Positions 7,281 to 16,402 of a stretch of DNA of 64,000 nt are shown here, piece after piece. Source of the DNA: Streptomyces sennicomposti (GTDB taxonomy: Bacteria > Actinomycetota > Actinomycetes > Streptomycetales > Streptomycetaceae); assembly GCF_019890635.1 (NCBI RefSeq), contig NZ_JAIOAB010000005.1:124001-188000 (forward strand). The letters run 5' to 3'. How positions within the stretch are numbered: position 1 is the first letter of the stretch; each line of letters opens with the position of its first letter. Under the pieces are notes generated by a model. The model made no database searches and had not been told where the DNA came from. It saw nothing but the letters and a program-made list of their open reading frames with translations. The translations under genes and the position numbers were made by a program.

Positions 7281-8840
7281 TCAGGAGCACACCGTGCCCG
7301 CCGACGGGAGTCTGCCGTCGAGGAGGTAGCCGTTGACGGCGTTCTGGACGCACTTGTTCTTGCTGTCGTAGGCGCCGTGGCCCTGGCCCTTGTAGGTCAA
7401 CTCGACGGCGACGCCCTTGCCGAGGGCGTCCACCATCTTGCGCGCGCCCTCGTACGGGGTGGCCGGATCGCCCGTGTTGCCCACGACGAGGACCGGCGCC
7501 GAGCCGGACGCGCTCACGTCGGGGTGGTCGGCCGCGCCCTTGACCGGCCAGTTCGCGCAGCTGAGCATGCCCCAGGCCAGGAACTCGCCGAACAGCGGTG
7601 AGGCGGACCGGAACTCGGGCAGTTTCCTCTGCACGTACGCCGTGTCGTACCGCTGCTTCTCGTCGGCGCAGTTGATGGCGACGTTCGCCGCCGTGATGTT
7701 GCTGTACTCGCCGTTCTGGTCGCGGCCGTTCATCGCGTCGGACAGCAGCATGAGGATCCTGCCGTCGCCGTCGTAGGCGTCCTCCAGGCCCTCGGTGAGC
7801 GGCTGCCACAGTTCCTTGGAGTAGAGGGCCTGCGCGATGCCGTTGGTCGCGGCGGTCTGGGTCAGGCGGCGCGGGAAGACGCCCTGGATCGGCTTGGCGT
7901 CGAGCTTCTTGAGCAGCGCGGCGATGCGGTTCTCCACGTCCTGTTGGGAGTCGCCGATGGGGCAGTCGGCGACCTGCGACACGCAGTCCTTCGCGAAGTT
8001 GTCCATCGCCAGCTGGAACCCCTTGGCCTGGCCGAGCGAACTCTGCTCCGGGTCCTGCGTGGGATCGACGACGCCGTCGAGGACGGCGCGGCCCACGGTG
8101 TGCGGGAACAGGTGGGCGTACACGCCGCCCAGCTCGGTGCCGTAGGAGATGCCGAAGTAGTGCAGCTTGTCGTCGCCGAGCACCTGGCGCATCAGGTCCA
8201 TGTCGCGGGCCGCGTCGGTGGTGCGCACATGCGGGAGGACCTTCCCGGAGTTTTTCTCGCACGCCGCGTTGAACTGCTCGGTGTTCTTCAGGTACGTCGT
8301 CCGCTCGGCGGCGTCGTCCGGCGTGGCGTCCTGCTGGAAGTACCGGTCGAGTTGGCTGTCGCTCTCGCAGACGACGGGCGCGCTGCGGCCCACCCCGCGC
8401 GGGTCGAAGCTGACCAGGTCGTAGCGGGTGCGCAGCTTGGCGTAGTCCGCGGCGAACGCCGGCAGGGTGCTCACGCCCGAGCCGCCCGGCCCGCCGAAGT
8501 TGAAGACCAGCGAGCCGATGCGCTTGCCCGGCCCGCTCGCCCTGGCCCGGATCAGCGCGATGCCGATCGTCTCGCCCTTCGGCTTGTCCCAGTCCAGCGG
8601 CGCCCGCATCGTCGCGCACTGCCAGGCGCCGCCGCCCGGCAGCGGGGACGGCGCCGTGCCGCCGCCCTCGGCCGCGTCGGGCGGCGGGCAGTCCTTCCAG
8701 GTCAGTTTCTGCGTCGCCGGGTCGCCGCCCGCGGGCCCGCCGCCGGGATCGGTGTCGTCGCCGCACCCCGCCATCAGGGCGGCCAGCAGGACGGCGGTCG
8801 AGGTCAGGGCGGCGGCGCGCAGCCCGCGGGGGTTCGGCAT
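7281..8840 (-). CDS. Secreted lipoprotein alpha/beta hydrolase, S33 tripeptidyl aminopeptidase family
   Basis: 519 residues with a lipoprotein signal peptide: two N-terminal Arg-containing stretches, a hydrophobic core and the lipobox LMAGC with Cys26. The oxyanion segment FNFGGPGGSG, the nucleophile elbow GISYG (about residue 230), the acid loop VLVVGNTGDPATPY and the final His in GQGHGAY make the S33 catalytic set. The C-terminal TAP-like domain is present. Such proteins are surface or extracellular mycelium-associated proteases (Slp/Tap type) that take tripeptides or short peptides from N-termini. The ATG is preceded by GGATGGAGG. It is convergent with moeZ and transcribed away from the next membrane gene's 3' end. 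Confidence 0.9.
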   Translation of the reverse strand: MPNPRGLRAAALTSTAVLLAALMAGCGDDTDPGGGPAGGDPATQKLTWKDCPPPDAAEGGGTAPSPLPGGGAWQCATMRAPLDWDKPKGETIGIALIRARASGPGKRIGSLVFNFGGPGGSGVSTLPAFAADYAKLRTRYDLVSFDPRGVGRSAPVVCESDSQLDRYFQQDATPDDAAERTTYLKNTEQFNAACEKNSGKVLPHVRTTDAARDMDLMRQVLGDDKLHYFGISYGTELGGVYAHLFPHTVGRAVLDGVVDPTQDPEQSSLGQAKGFQLAMDNFAKDCVSQVADCPIGDSQQDVENRIAALLKKLDAKPIQGVFPRRLTQTAATNGIAQALYSKELWQPLTEGLEDAYDGDGRILMLLSDAMNGRDQNGEYSNITAANVAINCADEKQRYDTAYVQRKLPEFRSASPLFGEFLAWGMLSCANWPVKGAADHPDVSASGSAPVLVVGNTGDPATPYEGARKMVDALGKGVAVELTYKGQGHGAYDSKNKCVQNAVNGYLLDGRLPSAGTVCS

Positions 8841-8927
8841 GCCTCCATCCTCACGCCGCGCGCGGCCGCCCGCGCGGGACGCGGGCCGTCCGGGCTACCC
8901 GGCGCACGGAGGGACCGGCCCGGGGTC

Positions 8928-11867
8928 CTACAAGAACCCCTTGCGGCTCAGATGGTTGAAGGCCAGCCAGCCCGGCAGCACCGGCAGCCACAGCGTCAGC
9001 AGCCGGAACATCAGCACCGCCGGCGCCGCCACCTCCTTGGGCAGCCCCACCGCGATCAGACCGACCGTCAGCGTCGCCTCGACCGCGCCCACACCGCCCG
9101 GGGTCGGCGCGGCGGAGCCGAGGGCGTTGCCGGCCAGGAAGACGACCGCCACGCTGGCGATGCTCAGCGACGTCGACTCGTCGCCGAACGCGCGGATCGA
9201 CGCGTCCAGGCACATCACGAAGCAGGCCGTCAGCAGCAGCATGCCGCCGATGCCGGTGACGAGCTTCTGCGGCCGCTGGAGCACGTCCAGCATGCGCGGC
9301 ACCACGCCCGCGAACAGCGACCGCACGCGGGTGGCGACGAACTTCCGCAGGAACGGCACCGAGGTGACCACCAGCACCAGCACCGCGACCGTCAGCAGAC
9401 CCGCGATGACCGTCCGGGACGGCGACAGCGACGGCGTCTTCTCGGTCCCGGTCAGATAGCCGAACGACAGCAGCATCAGGATGTGGCAGCCGAGCCCGAA
9501 CAACTGCGACGCGCCCACGCTCGCCACCGCGAGCCCGGGGCGCACGCCGGAGCGCTGGAGGAAGCGCGTGTTCAGGGCCACGCCGCCGACCGCCGCCGGC
9601 GCGACGATCTTCACGAACGACCCGGCCACCTGCGCCGCCACGGTCCGCACGAAGGACACCCGCTCCGGCACGAACCCCAGCAGCGCCATCGCGGCGGCCA
9701 CATAGCTCAGCGCCGAGAACAGCACCGCCGCCACCAGCCAGCCCCACTGGGCGTGCGCGAACAGCGTGTCGAACTGGATGTGCGTGAGCTGGGTCAGCAG
9801 GTAGTACGCGCCGATGGCGCCCGCGATGAAACTGATCAGCGTGCGCGGCCGCACCCGTTCCAGCCGGGCCGGCTCGACCGGCGCCTGCGGCCTGATCCGC
9901 AGCACCTGGTGCCGGATCTGCGTGAGCAGATCCTCCTCGCGGGCCTCCTCTATGGCCTCGTCGATGGCCCGCTTCTCGGCCCGCGCCTCGGCCCGCTCGG
10001 CCTTCTTGGCGACCTTGTCGCGTCTGTCGCGCCTGTCGGTCTTGGTGAGATCGACGGCCGTTCCCGAGGTGTCCGCCGAGGCCGGTCCGGCGTCCTTCGC
10101 GGCCTGTTCCAGCCGGGCCTGCTTGGCCTGCCGGGACGCCTCCAGGACCGCCTCGCGCTCCCGCTGCGCCCGCTCCCGCGCCAGCCTGCGCAGCGTCGCG
10201 CGCGTGCCGCGGGTCAGCGCGATGGGCTGGAGCATCGGCAGACAGTCGGCGACCGCGTCGGGACCGAGGACGCCCACGGCGGAGGCCACCGCGCGCTCGG
10301 CGCCCACCCGCAGGCCGAGCGTCGTCACCAGCTGCGCCACGTCCATGCGCAGCAGCAGGTCGCCGGCCGCGATCTCGCCGCCGCGCAGATCGGTGAGGAC
10401 CACCCTGCCGGAACGATCCACCACGATCGCGTCCCCCGCCAGCCTGCGGTGCGCGATGCGCCGCGACTGCAGCGCCCGCACCTGCTGCCAGGTGTGGTGC
10501 AGCAGCTCGTCGGTGATCTCCTCGTCGGCCAGCGAGTCCAGGGTGCGCCCGCCGGTGTGCTCGTAGACCAGCATCACGGCGTCGGGACCCAGCTCGGAGG
10601 TCGCGATCAGCTTGGGCGCGTTGGCGCCGGCCGCGATGGCCGCGTACGCGAGCAGCGCCTCCTGCTCCAGGGCCTGCCGCAGCGACTGGAGGCTGCTGCG
10701 GGTGGCGAAGCCGCGCAGGGTGAGGTTGCGCCACACCCGGTAGAAGAAGCCCTGCGCCTGCTGCTCGCGGTCGACGACCGTGACGTCCAGCGGCGGGCCG
10801 TCCTCCAGGGTGACGAAGTAGCGCCGGCCCCGGTCGCCGCTCTCCGCCGCGGTCTCGGCCAGCTCCTCGCGGGCCGCGCTGACGGGGTGGAAGCCGACCG
10901 TGCGCAGCCCCGCCATCAGGGTCCGCCCGGTGGGCTGGACGTTCGGCGAGCCGACCGCGTACAGGGTGCCGTAGGCGATGGTCCAGCCGATCAGCACCGT
11001 GAGGATGATCGAGAACGGTGTCGTGTAGCCGGTGACCAGCATCGAGAAGGCGTCCAGCAGCAGCACGATCAGCAGCACCGAACGCCAGCGCGGCCGCCGG
11101 GACATGCCGACGGCCGTCATGTACGCGATGACCGGGGCGAGATAGCCGTGCACCGGGTCGGTCAGCGCGTGCAGATCGCCGGGGGAGGGCTGGGTGAGCG
11201 CCTCCTGGATCGAGTGCGGGGCGGCCTTGGCCACCCACAGATCGGTGGCGAGCGTCACCCCGTGGGCGAGGACCGCCGCGAGGACGCCGTCGGCGATGCG
11301 CAGCCCGTCGCGTTTGATCAGGCGTTCGATCGCGAAGGCGACCGGCACCAGCAGGATCGCGATGCTGGACACCAGACCGGCGATCTTGATGAGCAGGTCG
11401 GGCGCCTGCCCGGTGCCCTTGTTGATGTCCTGTTCGAGCCCCGAGGTGGTGCCGTGCGCGAACGCGGCGATCGCCAGCAGGACCACGATCGCGAGCACGC
11501 CCACCAGGAGCCGCATCAGGTCCGAGGGACGGTGCACGCGCGCGGGGAGCAGCGGTTCGTCGCCCTCCACCTCGTCGATGTGGGTCACCTCCGGGCCGTC
11601 CTCCGGCTTCCGCCGCGCCGCGGCCGCCTGCTCATCGGCCGCACGGCCGTCCCGGCCGGCCGCACGGTCGTCGCCGGTCGTACGGTTCGTGTCGGCCGTA
11701 CCGTTCGTGTCGGCTGTACGGTCCCGGCCGGTCGCACGGTCGTCGCCGGACTCGCGGTCCTGGTCCCGGTCCTGGTCCTGGCCGGCGCCGCTCGCGCCGG
11801 TGTCCGGGCGCGACGAGACCCCAGAGGTGCCCTCCGCGCCGTCGGGGTGCACACCCTGCTGCTTCAT
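8928..11867 (-). CDS. Large membrane protein: kinase-like middle and LPG-synthase/flippase TM domain (UPF0104)
   Basis: 979 residues from the ATG at 11867, which has the ribosome site AAGAAGAGAG; an in-frame GTG at 11891 lacks one. The N-terminal 90 residues are charged and repetitive (DR/TADT/TGDD runs). Helices follow near residues 120-300, including LMRLLVGVLAIVVLLAIAAF. A central soluble region resembles a degraded aminoglycoside-phosphotransferase/kinase fold, with VMLVYEHTGGRTLDSL and then a catalytic-loop-like HRRLAGDAIVVDRSGRVVLTDL. A long charged helix (EREAVLEASRQAKQARLEQ) leads to a C-terminal lysylphosphatidylglycerol-synthase-type TM domain as in MprF and AglD. A role in lipid flipping or glycolipid handling is plausible; kinase activity is unproven. 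Confidence 0.8.
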   Translation of the reverse strand: MKQQGVHPDGAEGTSGVSSRPDTGASGAGQDQDRDQDRESGDDRATGRDRTADTNGTADTNRTTGDDRAAGRDGRAADEQAAAARRKPEDGPEVTHIDEVEGDEPLLPARVHRPSDLMRLLVGVLAIVVLLAIAAFAHGTTSGLEQDINKGTGQAPDLLIKIAGLVSSIAILLVPVAFAIERLIKRDGLRIADGVLAAVLAHGVTLATDLWVAKAAPHSIQEALTQPSPGDLHALTDPVHGYLAPVIAYMTAVGMSRRPRWRSVLLIVLLLDAFSMLVTGYTTPFSIILTVLIGWTIAYGTLYAVGSPNVQPTGRTLMAGLRTVGFHPVSAAREELAETAAESGDRGRRYFVTLEDGPPLDVTVVDREQQAQGFFYRVWRNLTLRGFATRSSLQSLRQALEQEALLAYAAIAAGANAPKLIATSELGPDAVMLVYEHTGGRTLDSLADEEITDELLHHTWQQVRALQSRRIAHRRLAGDAIVVDRSGRVVLTDLRGGEIAAGDLLLRMDVAQLVTTLGLRVGAERAVASAVGVLGPDAVADCLPMLQPIALTRGTRATLRRLARERAQREREAVLEASRQAKQARLEQAAKDAGPASADTSGTAVDLTKTDRRDRRDKVAKKAERAEARAEKRAIDEAIEEAREEDLLTQIRHQVLRIRPQAPVEPARLERVRPRTLISFIAGAIGAYYLLTQLTHIQFDTLFAHAQWGWLVAAVLFSALSYVAAAMALLGFVPERVSFVRTVAAQVAGSFVKIVAPAAVGGVALNTRFLQRSGVRPGLAVASVGASQLFGLGCHILMLLSFGYLTGTEKTPSLSPSRTVIAGLLTVAVLVLVVTSVPFLRKFVATRVRSLFAGVVPRMLDVLQRPQKLVTGIGGMLLLTACFVMCLDASIRAFGDESTSLSIASVAVVFLAGNALGSAAPTPGGVGAVEATLTVGLIAVGLPKEVAAPAVLMFRLLTLWLPVLPGWLAFNHLSRKGFL

Positions 11868-12053
11868 GCTCTCTTCTTGGTCTCGTATCACCGGTCACCG
11901 CCCGCACGATGGTGGCATGCCCCACCGACACTCGGGGGCATCAGGGTGCAGGTGCGGGGTCCGCCAGTCTGCCCGAAGCGCGGCGTCGCGGCGAGGGGCC
12001 CGTGCTGCCGCGGGCACCTCGCGCTGTCGGTGGGGTGCGGCAGGATGGGGCGG

Positions 12054-12473
12054 ATGAGCGAAGTGAGCCCTGGGGGCGACGGCGGCGCGGAGCCCGCCGA
12101 GGCGCTGCCCGAGTACGCCGAGCGGGTCCTCGAGGTCGCCGAGCTGATCCCGCCGGGCCGCGTCATGACGTACGGCGACGTCGCCGAATGGCTGGAGGCC
12201 GGCGGCCCCCGCCAGGTCGGGCGGGTGATGGCCCTCTACGGCGGAGCCGTGCCCTGGTGGCGGGTCGTCCGCTCCGACGGAAAACTGCTCCCGGGCCACG
12301 AACTGCGCGCCCTCGACCACTACCGCGCGGAGGGCACGCCCCTGCGCGAGGCGGGCAGGACGGCCGAGGGCCATCTGCCCCGGCTCGACATGCGGCGGGC
12401 ACGCTGGGACGGCGACGGCGGCGACGGCGGCGACGGCGGCGACAGCGGTGGACGTGCGCAGGGTCACACCTGA
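12054..12473 (+). CDS. Alkyltransferase-like protein (MGMT family, active-site Cys replaced)
   Basis: 139 residues. The helix-turn-helix DNA-binding domain of MGMT is clear: IPPGRVMTYGDVAEWLEAGGPRQVGRVMAL. The reactive PCHRV motif of alkyltransferases is here VPWWRVV, with Trp in place of Cys, which defines ATL proteins. ATLs do not repair O6-alkylguanine themselves; they bind it tightly and hand the lesion to nucleotide excision repair. The C-terminus ends in a Gly-Asp repeat encoded by GGCGAC units. An upstream ATG at 12045 is also in frame. The spacing of CAGGAT to the ATG suggests a leaderless or nearly leaderless transcript. It stands just before the adnAB/uvrD2 repair block. Confidence 0.85.
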   Translation: MSEVSPGGDGGAEPAEALPEYAERVLEVAELIPPGRVMTYGDVAEWLEAGGPRQVGRVMALYGGAVPWWRVVRSDGKLLPGHELRALDHYRAEGTPLREAGRTAEGHLPRLDMRRARWDGDGGDGGDGGDSGGRAQGHT

Positions 12474-12635
12474 CAGCTTCCGCCATCCGGCGGCCCCGAG
12501 GGGAGCCCATGGCCCGTACGGGCGAATCCGGGCACGTTCCGGACATGCCGTACGTTCGGGAGAGTACCTCCGCAACCACGGCGCCCGGCGCCGGCAGCGA
12601 CAGACCCCAGCACCCCACCAGGACCGGCGAACCAC

Positions 12636-15600
12636 GTGAGCACCCCCTCCACCACCCGGCCCCTGCCGCACCTCCAGGTACGGCAGGGCGACCGCGGCGC
12701 CTACCGGCTGGTGCGTACCCCTCCGGCGGCGCCGGAACCCCCGCGCCTGGACGCGGCGCAGCAGGCCGTCGTCGACCACGAGGCCGGACCGCTGCTCGTC
12801 CTCGCCGGTCCGGGCACCGGAAAGACCACCACCCTGGTCGAGTCCGTCGCCCGCCGCGTCGCCCGCGGCCAGGACCCCGAGCGGATCCTGGTGCTGACCT
12901 TCAGCCGCAAGGCCGCCGTCGAGCTGCGCGACCGCATGGCGCTGCGCACCGGGGCCGCGCACGCGCCCCGCGCGACCACCTTCCACTCGTTCTGCTACGC
13001 CCTGGTCCGCGCCCACCAGGACAGCGGGCTGTTCGTGGAGCCGCTGCGGCTGCTGTCCGGCCCCGAGCAGGACGTCACCGTCCGCGATCTCCTGGCGGGC
13101 CAGGTCGACCTGGAGCGGCTCGGCCTCGCGCACGTGCGCTGGCCGGACGAGCTGCGCGCCTGCCTGACCACCCGCGGCTTCGCCGACGAGGTCCGCGCGG
13201 TCCTCGCCCGCAGCCGCGAACTGGGGCTGGGGCCCGACGCGCTGGCCGCCTTCGCGCGCCGCATCGGCCGCCCCGACTGGCAGGCCGCGGCCGTCTTCCT
13301 CGCCGAGTACCTCGACGTCCTCGACCTCCAGGGCGTGCTCGACTACGCCGAACTCGTCCACCGCGCGGTCCTCCTCGCCCGCCGCCCCGAGGTCGCCGAC
13401 CGGCTCGCCGCGCGGTACGACGCGGTCTACGTCGACGAGTACCAGGACACCGACCCGGCCCAGGTACGGCTGCTGCGGGCGCTTGCCGGGGGCGGCCGCA
13501 CCCTGCTCGCCTTCGGCGACCCCGACCAGTCGATCTACGCCTTCCGGGGCGCGGACGTGAACGGCATCCTGCAGTTCCCACAGGCCTTCCCGCGCGCGGA
13601 CGGCACTCCCGCGCCCGTCGCGGTGCTGCGCACCGCGCGCCGCTCCGGGGCCGCGCTGCTGGCCGCGACCCGGCTGCTGGCCCAGCGCATGCCGCTCACC
13701 CGCCTCCCGGCGGACAAGGTCCGCGCCCACCGCGAGCTGGTCCCCGCGCGGGACGGCGGCCGGGTCGAGGTGCACACGTACCCGACGCCGGGCGCCGAGG
13801 TGGACAACATCGCCGACGTCCTGCGCCGCGCCCACCTGGAGGACGGTGTCCCCTGGGGCGAGATGGCCGTCCTGGTGCGCGCCGGCGCCCGCACGATACC
13901 CACGCTCCGGCGCGCCCTGACGGCGGCCGGCGTCCCCCTGGACGTGGACGGCGACGACCTGCCCCTGCGCCACGAACCGGCGGTGGCCCCCCTGCTGACG
14001 GCCCTGCGCGCGGTCGCGACGGCGGAGGCGACGCAGCGCGCCGGGACGACGGGGGCGGAGGCGGACGGCGCGTCCGGGACGGCGGAGGCGGACCGGTCGT
14101 CCGAGGCGGCGGAGGCGGCTACGGCATCGGAGCCCGGCACTGTGGAGGCCGAGGCCCCGGGGTCCGGGGCGGCGGAGGCCGAACCGGCGAGGGCCGAAGC
14201 GGCGGAGGCGGACTCCGAGCCGGCGGAGCCCGACGCGGCGGCATCCGAGGCGACAGAGACCGACGCGGCGGCCCCGGAAGCGGCGGAGGCGCGTACCGAG
14301 GACGACCCCGCCGCCCCCCAGCCTCCCCAGGTCCCCGCCCCCTGCTGGCTCGACACCGAGACCGCCCTCACCCTCCTCGCCTCCCCCCTCGCCGGCATGG
14401 ACGCCGCCGATCTGCGCCGCCTCGGCCGCGCCCTGCGCGAGGAGGAGCGGGCCGCCGGCAACCCCGTACCGCCCCCCTCGGACGAACTCCTCGCCCGCGC
14501 GCTCGCCGAACCGGAGCGCCTGGTCGCGCACGACCCGGCGTACGCGCGGGGCGCGCAGCGCCTGGGCGCGCTGCTCAGGAAGGCCCGGGAGCGGCTGGCG
14601 GGCGGCGGCACCGCCGAGGAGGCGCTGTGGGACCTGTGGGAGGGCACGCCGTGGCCCGGCCGCCTGGAGCGGGCCGCGCGCCGCGGCGGCGCCGCCGGCC
14701 GCAACGCCGACCGGGACCTGGACGCGGTGTGCGCGCTGTTCGCGACCGCCGGGCGCGCCGAGGAGCGCACCGGCGGCCGGGGCGCGCTGAACTTCCTGGA
14801 GGAGATCGAGGCGCAGGACATCGCCGCCGACACGCTCACCCGCCGCGCCGTACGCCCCGACGCGGTGCGCCTGATGACCGCGCACCGTTCCAAGGGGCTT
14901 CAGTGGCGGCTGGTCGTCGTCGCGGGCGTCCAGGAGGGCCTGTGGCCGGACCTGCGCCGCCGCGGCTCCCTGCTGGAGGCCGACCGCATCGGCCGCGACG
15001 GACTCGCCGAACCGCTCACCCCGGGCGCGCTGCTGGCCGAGGAGCGCCGGCTGTTCTACGTGGCCGTCACGCGCGCGCGTGAGCGGCTGGTCGTCACCGC
15101 GGTGAAGGCGCCCGCGGACGACGGCGACCAGCCCTCCCGCTTCCTGACCGAACTCGGCGTCGAGCCGCAGGACGTCACCGGCCGCCCCCGCCGCCCGCTG
15201 TCCGTGGCGGCGCTGGTCGCCGAGCTGCGCGCCACGACCGTGGACCCGGCCGCGTCCGACGCCCTCAGGGAGGCCGCCGCGCGCCGGCTGGCCCGGCTCG
15301 CGGCGCTCGCCGACGACGAGGGCCGCCCGCTGGTGCCCGCCGCGCACCCCGACCGCTGGTGGGGCCTGGCGGAGACGACCGCGAGCAAGGTGCCGCTGCG
15401 CGACCGCGACCAGCCCGTCGTGCTGTCCGGGAGCGCCCTCGACCAGCTCGCCAACACCTGCGCGCTGCAGTGGTTCCTCGGCCGCGAGGTGAAGGCCGAC
15501 GCGCCCGCGAGCGCCGCCCAGGGGTTCGGCAACGTGGTGCACGTCCTGGCCGACGAGGTCGCCTCCGGCCGCACCCCCGCCGACCTCGCGGTCCTCATGG

Positions 15601-16217
15601 AGCGCCTGGAGACGGTCTGGAACGCGCTCGCCTTCGACGCGCCCTGGAAGTCCGCGCAGGAGCGGGACAACGCGCGCGTGGCGCTCGAACGCTTCCTGAA
15701 ATGGCACGTCCTGGACCGCTCCGGCCGCACCGCGGTGGCCAGCGAGCACACGTTCGACGTGACCCTGACGGCCGGTGAGCACCAGGTGCGCATCCGCGGC
15801 TCCATGGACCGGGTGGAGGCGGACGGCGAGGGCCGCGCCTACGTCGTCGACTTCAAGACCGGCAAGCAGGCGCCCACCGGCGCCGAGGTGGCCCGCCATC
15901 CGCAGCTGGCCGTCTACCAGCTGGCCGTCCGCGAGGGCGCCGTGGACGAGGCGTTCGACGGCGTACGGCCCGAGCCGGGCGGCGCCGAACTCGTCCAGCT
16001 GCGCCAGGGCGCGGCCAAGCGGGACGGCGGCGAGGCCCTGCCCAAGGTGCAGGCGCAGGAGCCGCTGGAGGGGGAGTGGGTCGGCGATCTGCTGGCGACC
16101 GCCGCGGGCAAGGTCCTGGACGAGCGGTTCACGCCGAGCGCCGGGCAGCACTGCGCGCACTGCTCGTTCCGCGCCTCGTGCAGCGCCCGCCCCGAGGGCC
16201 GCCACGTCGTGGAATAG
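12636..16217 (+). CDS. adnA: AdnA-type UvrD helicase-nuclease subunit
   Basis: 1193 residues from GTG 12636. Helicase motifs: Walker A LAGPGTGKTTTLV (about residue 55), motif Ia VLTFSRKAAVELRDRM, motif II VYVDEYQDTDPAQ, motif III FGDPDQSIYAFRGAD, motif V LMTAHRSKGLQW and motif VI FYVAVTRARERL. The C-terminal RecB-type nuclease has YVVDFKTGK and a cysteine set (CALQW, then CAHCSFRASC) suited to an Fe-S cluster. AdnA pairs with AdnB in the actinobacterial end-resection machine that processes double-strand breaks. An Ala/Glu-rich insert of about 100 residues (roughly 465-563) interrupts the helicase core and looks disordered. adnB follows 185 bp downstream in the same direction. Confidence 0.92.
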   Translation: MSTPSTTRPLPHLQVRQGDRGAYRLVRTPPAAPEPPRLDAAQQAVVDHEAGPLLVLAGPGTGKTTTLVESVARRVARGQDPERILVLTFSRKAAVELRDRMALRTGAAHAPRATTFHSFCYALVRAHQDSGLFVEPLRLLSGPEQDVTVRDLLAGQVDLERLGLAHVRWPDELRACLTTRGFADEVRAVLARSRELGLGPDALAAFARRIGRPDWQAAAVFLAEYLDVLDLQGVLDYAELVHRAVLLARRPEVADRLAARYDAVYVDEYQDTDPAQVRLLRALAGGGRTLLAFGDPDQSIYAFRGADVNGILQFPQAFPRADGTPAPVAVLRTARRSGAALLAATRLLAQRMPLTRLPADKVRAHRELVPARDGGRVEVHTYPTPGAEVDNIADVLRRAHLEDGVPWGEMAVLVRAGARTIPTLRRALTAAGVPLDVDGDDLPLRHEPAVAPLLTALRAVATAEATQRAGTTGAEADGASGTAEADRSSEAAEAATASEPGTVEAEAPGSGAAEAEPARAEAAEADSEPAEPDAAASEATETDAAAPEAAEARTEDDPAAPQPPQVPAPCWLDTETALTLLASPLAGMDAADLRRLGRALREEERAAGNPVPPPSDELLARALAEPERLVAHDPAYARGAQRLGALLRKARERLAGGGTAEEALWDLWEGTPWPGRLERAARRGGAAGRNADRDLDAVCALFATAGRAEERTGGRGALNFLEEIEAQDIAADTLTRRAVRPDAVRLMTAHRSKGLQWRLVVVAGVQEGLWPDLRRRGSLLEADRIGRDGLAEPLTPGALLAEERRLFYVAVTRARERLVVTAVKAPADDGDQPSRFLTELGVEPQDVTGRPRRPLSVAALVAELRATTVDPAASDALREAAARRLARLAALADDEGRPLVPAAHPDRWWGLAETTASKVPLRDRDQPVVLSGSALDQLANTCALQWFLGREVKADAPASAAQGFGNVVHVLADEVASGRTPADLAVLMERLETVWNALAFDAPWKSAQERDNARVALERFLKWHVLDRSGRTAVASEHTFDVTLTAGEHQVRIRGSMDRVEADGEGRAYVVDFKTGKQAPTGAEVARHPQLAVYQLAVREGAVDEAFDGVRPEPGGAELVQLRQGAAKRDGGEALPKVQAQEPLEGEWVGDLLATAAGKVLDERFTPSAGQHCAHCSFRASCSARPEGRHVVE

Positions 16218-16251
16218 CAGCACGCGTCGCAGCGGCCACGCGGGACGAGGA

Positions 16252-16309
16252 GGTCACGTGGCGAAGGGACGCGCGGGAAGAAGGGGTCACGTGGCGAACA
16301 GAGCACGTG
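16252..16309. repeat. Direct repeat pair and three CACGTG palindromes between adnA and adnB
   Basis: GGTCACGTGGCGAA occurs at 16252-16265 and again at 16285-16298, a 33-bp period. CACGTG cores lie at 16255-16260, 16288-16293 and 16304-16309. The cluster is about 95 bp upstream of the adnB start, so it could be a multi-site operator. No known regulator is assigned. Confidence 0.6.
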
Positions 16310-16402
16310 ACGAACCGCACCACCCCCGCTGACCTGCGGTTTCCCTGACCCGGCGAGTTGGCCCGGCCCCCGCTGTCGGTGCCCGCCGTTAGCCTCTTCG
16401 AC

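Noticed and set aside
7944..12473. Plus-strand open frame of about 1500 codons across the S33 peptidase and flippase genes
   Set aside because: It runs antisense to two clear minus-strand genes and has the Arg/His/Gln/Gly composition of reversed GC3 coding. Only its last 139 codons, the ATL gene, are real.
11895..16223. Minus-strand open frame of 1442 codons antisense to adnA
   Set aside because: Composition is that of a shadow frame, with no motif; adnA has every helicase motif on the other strand.
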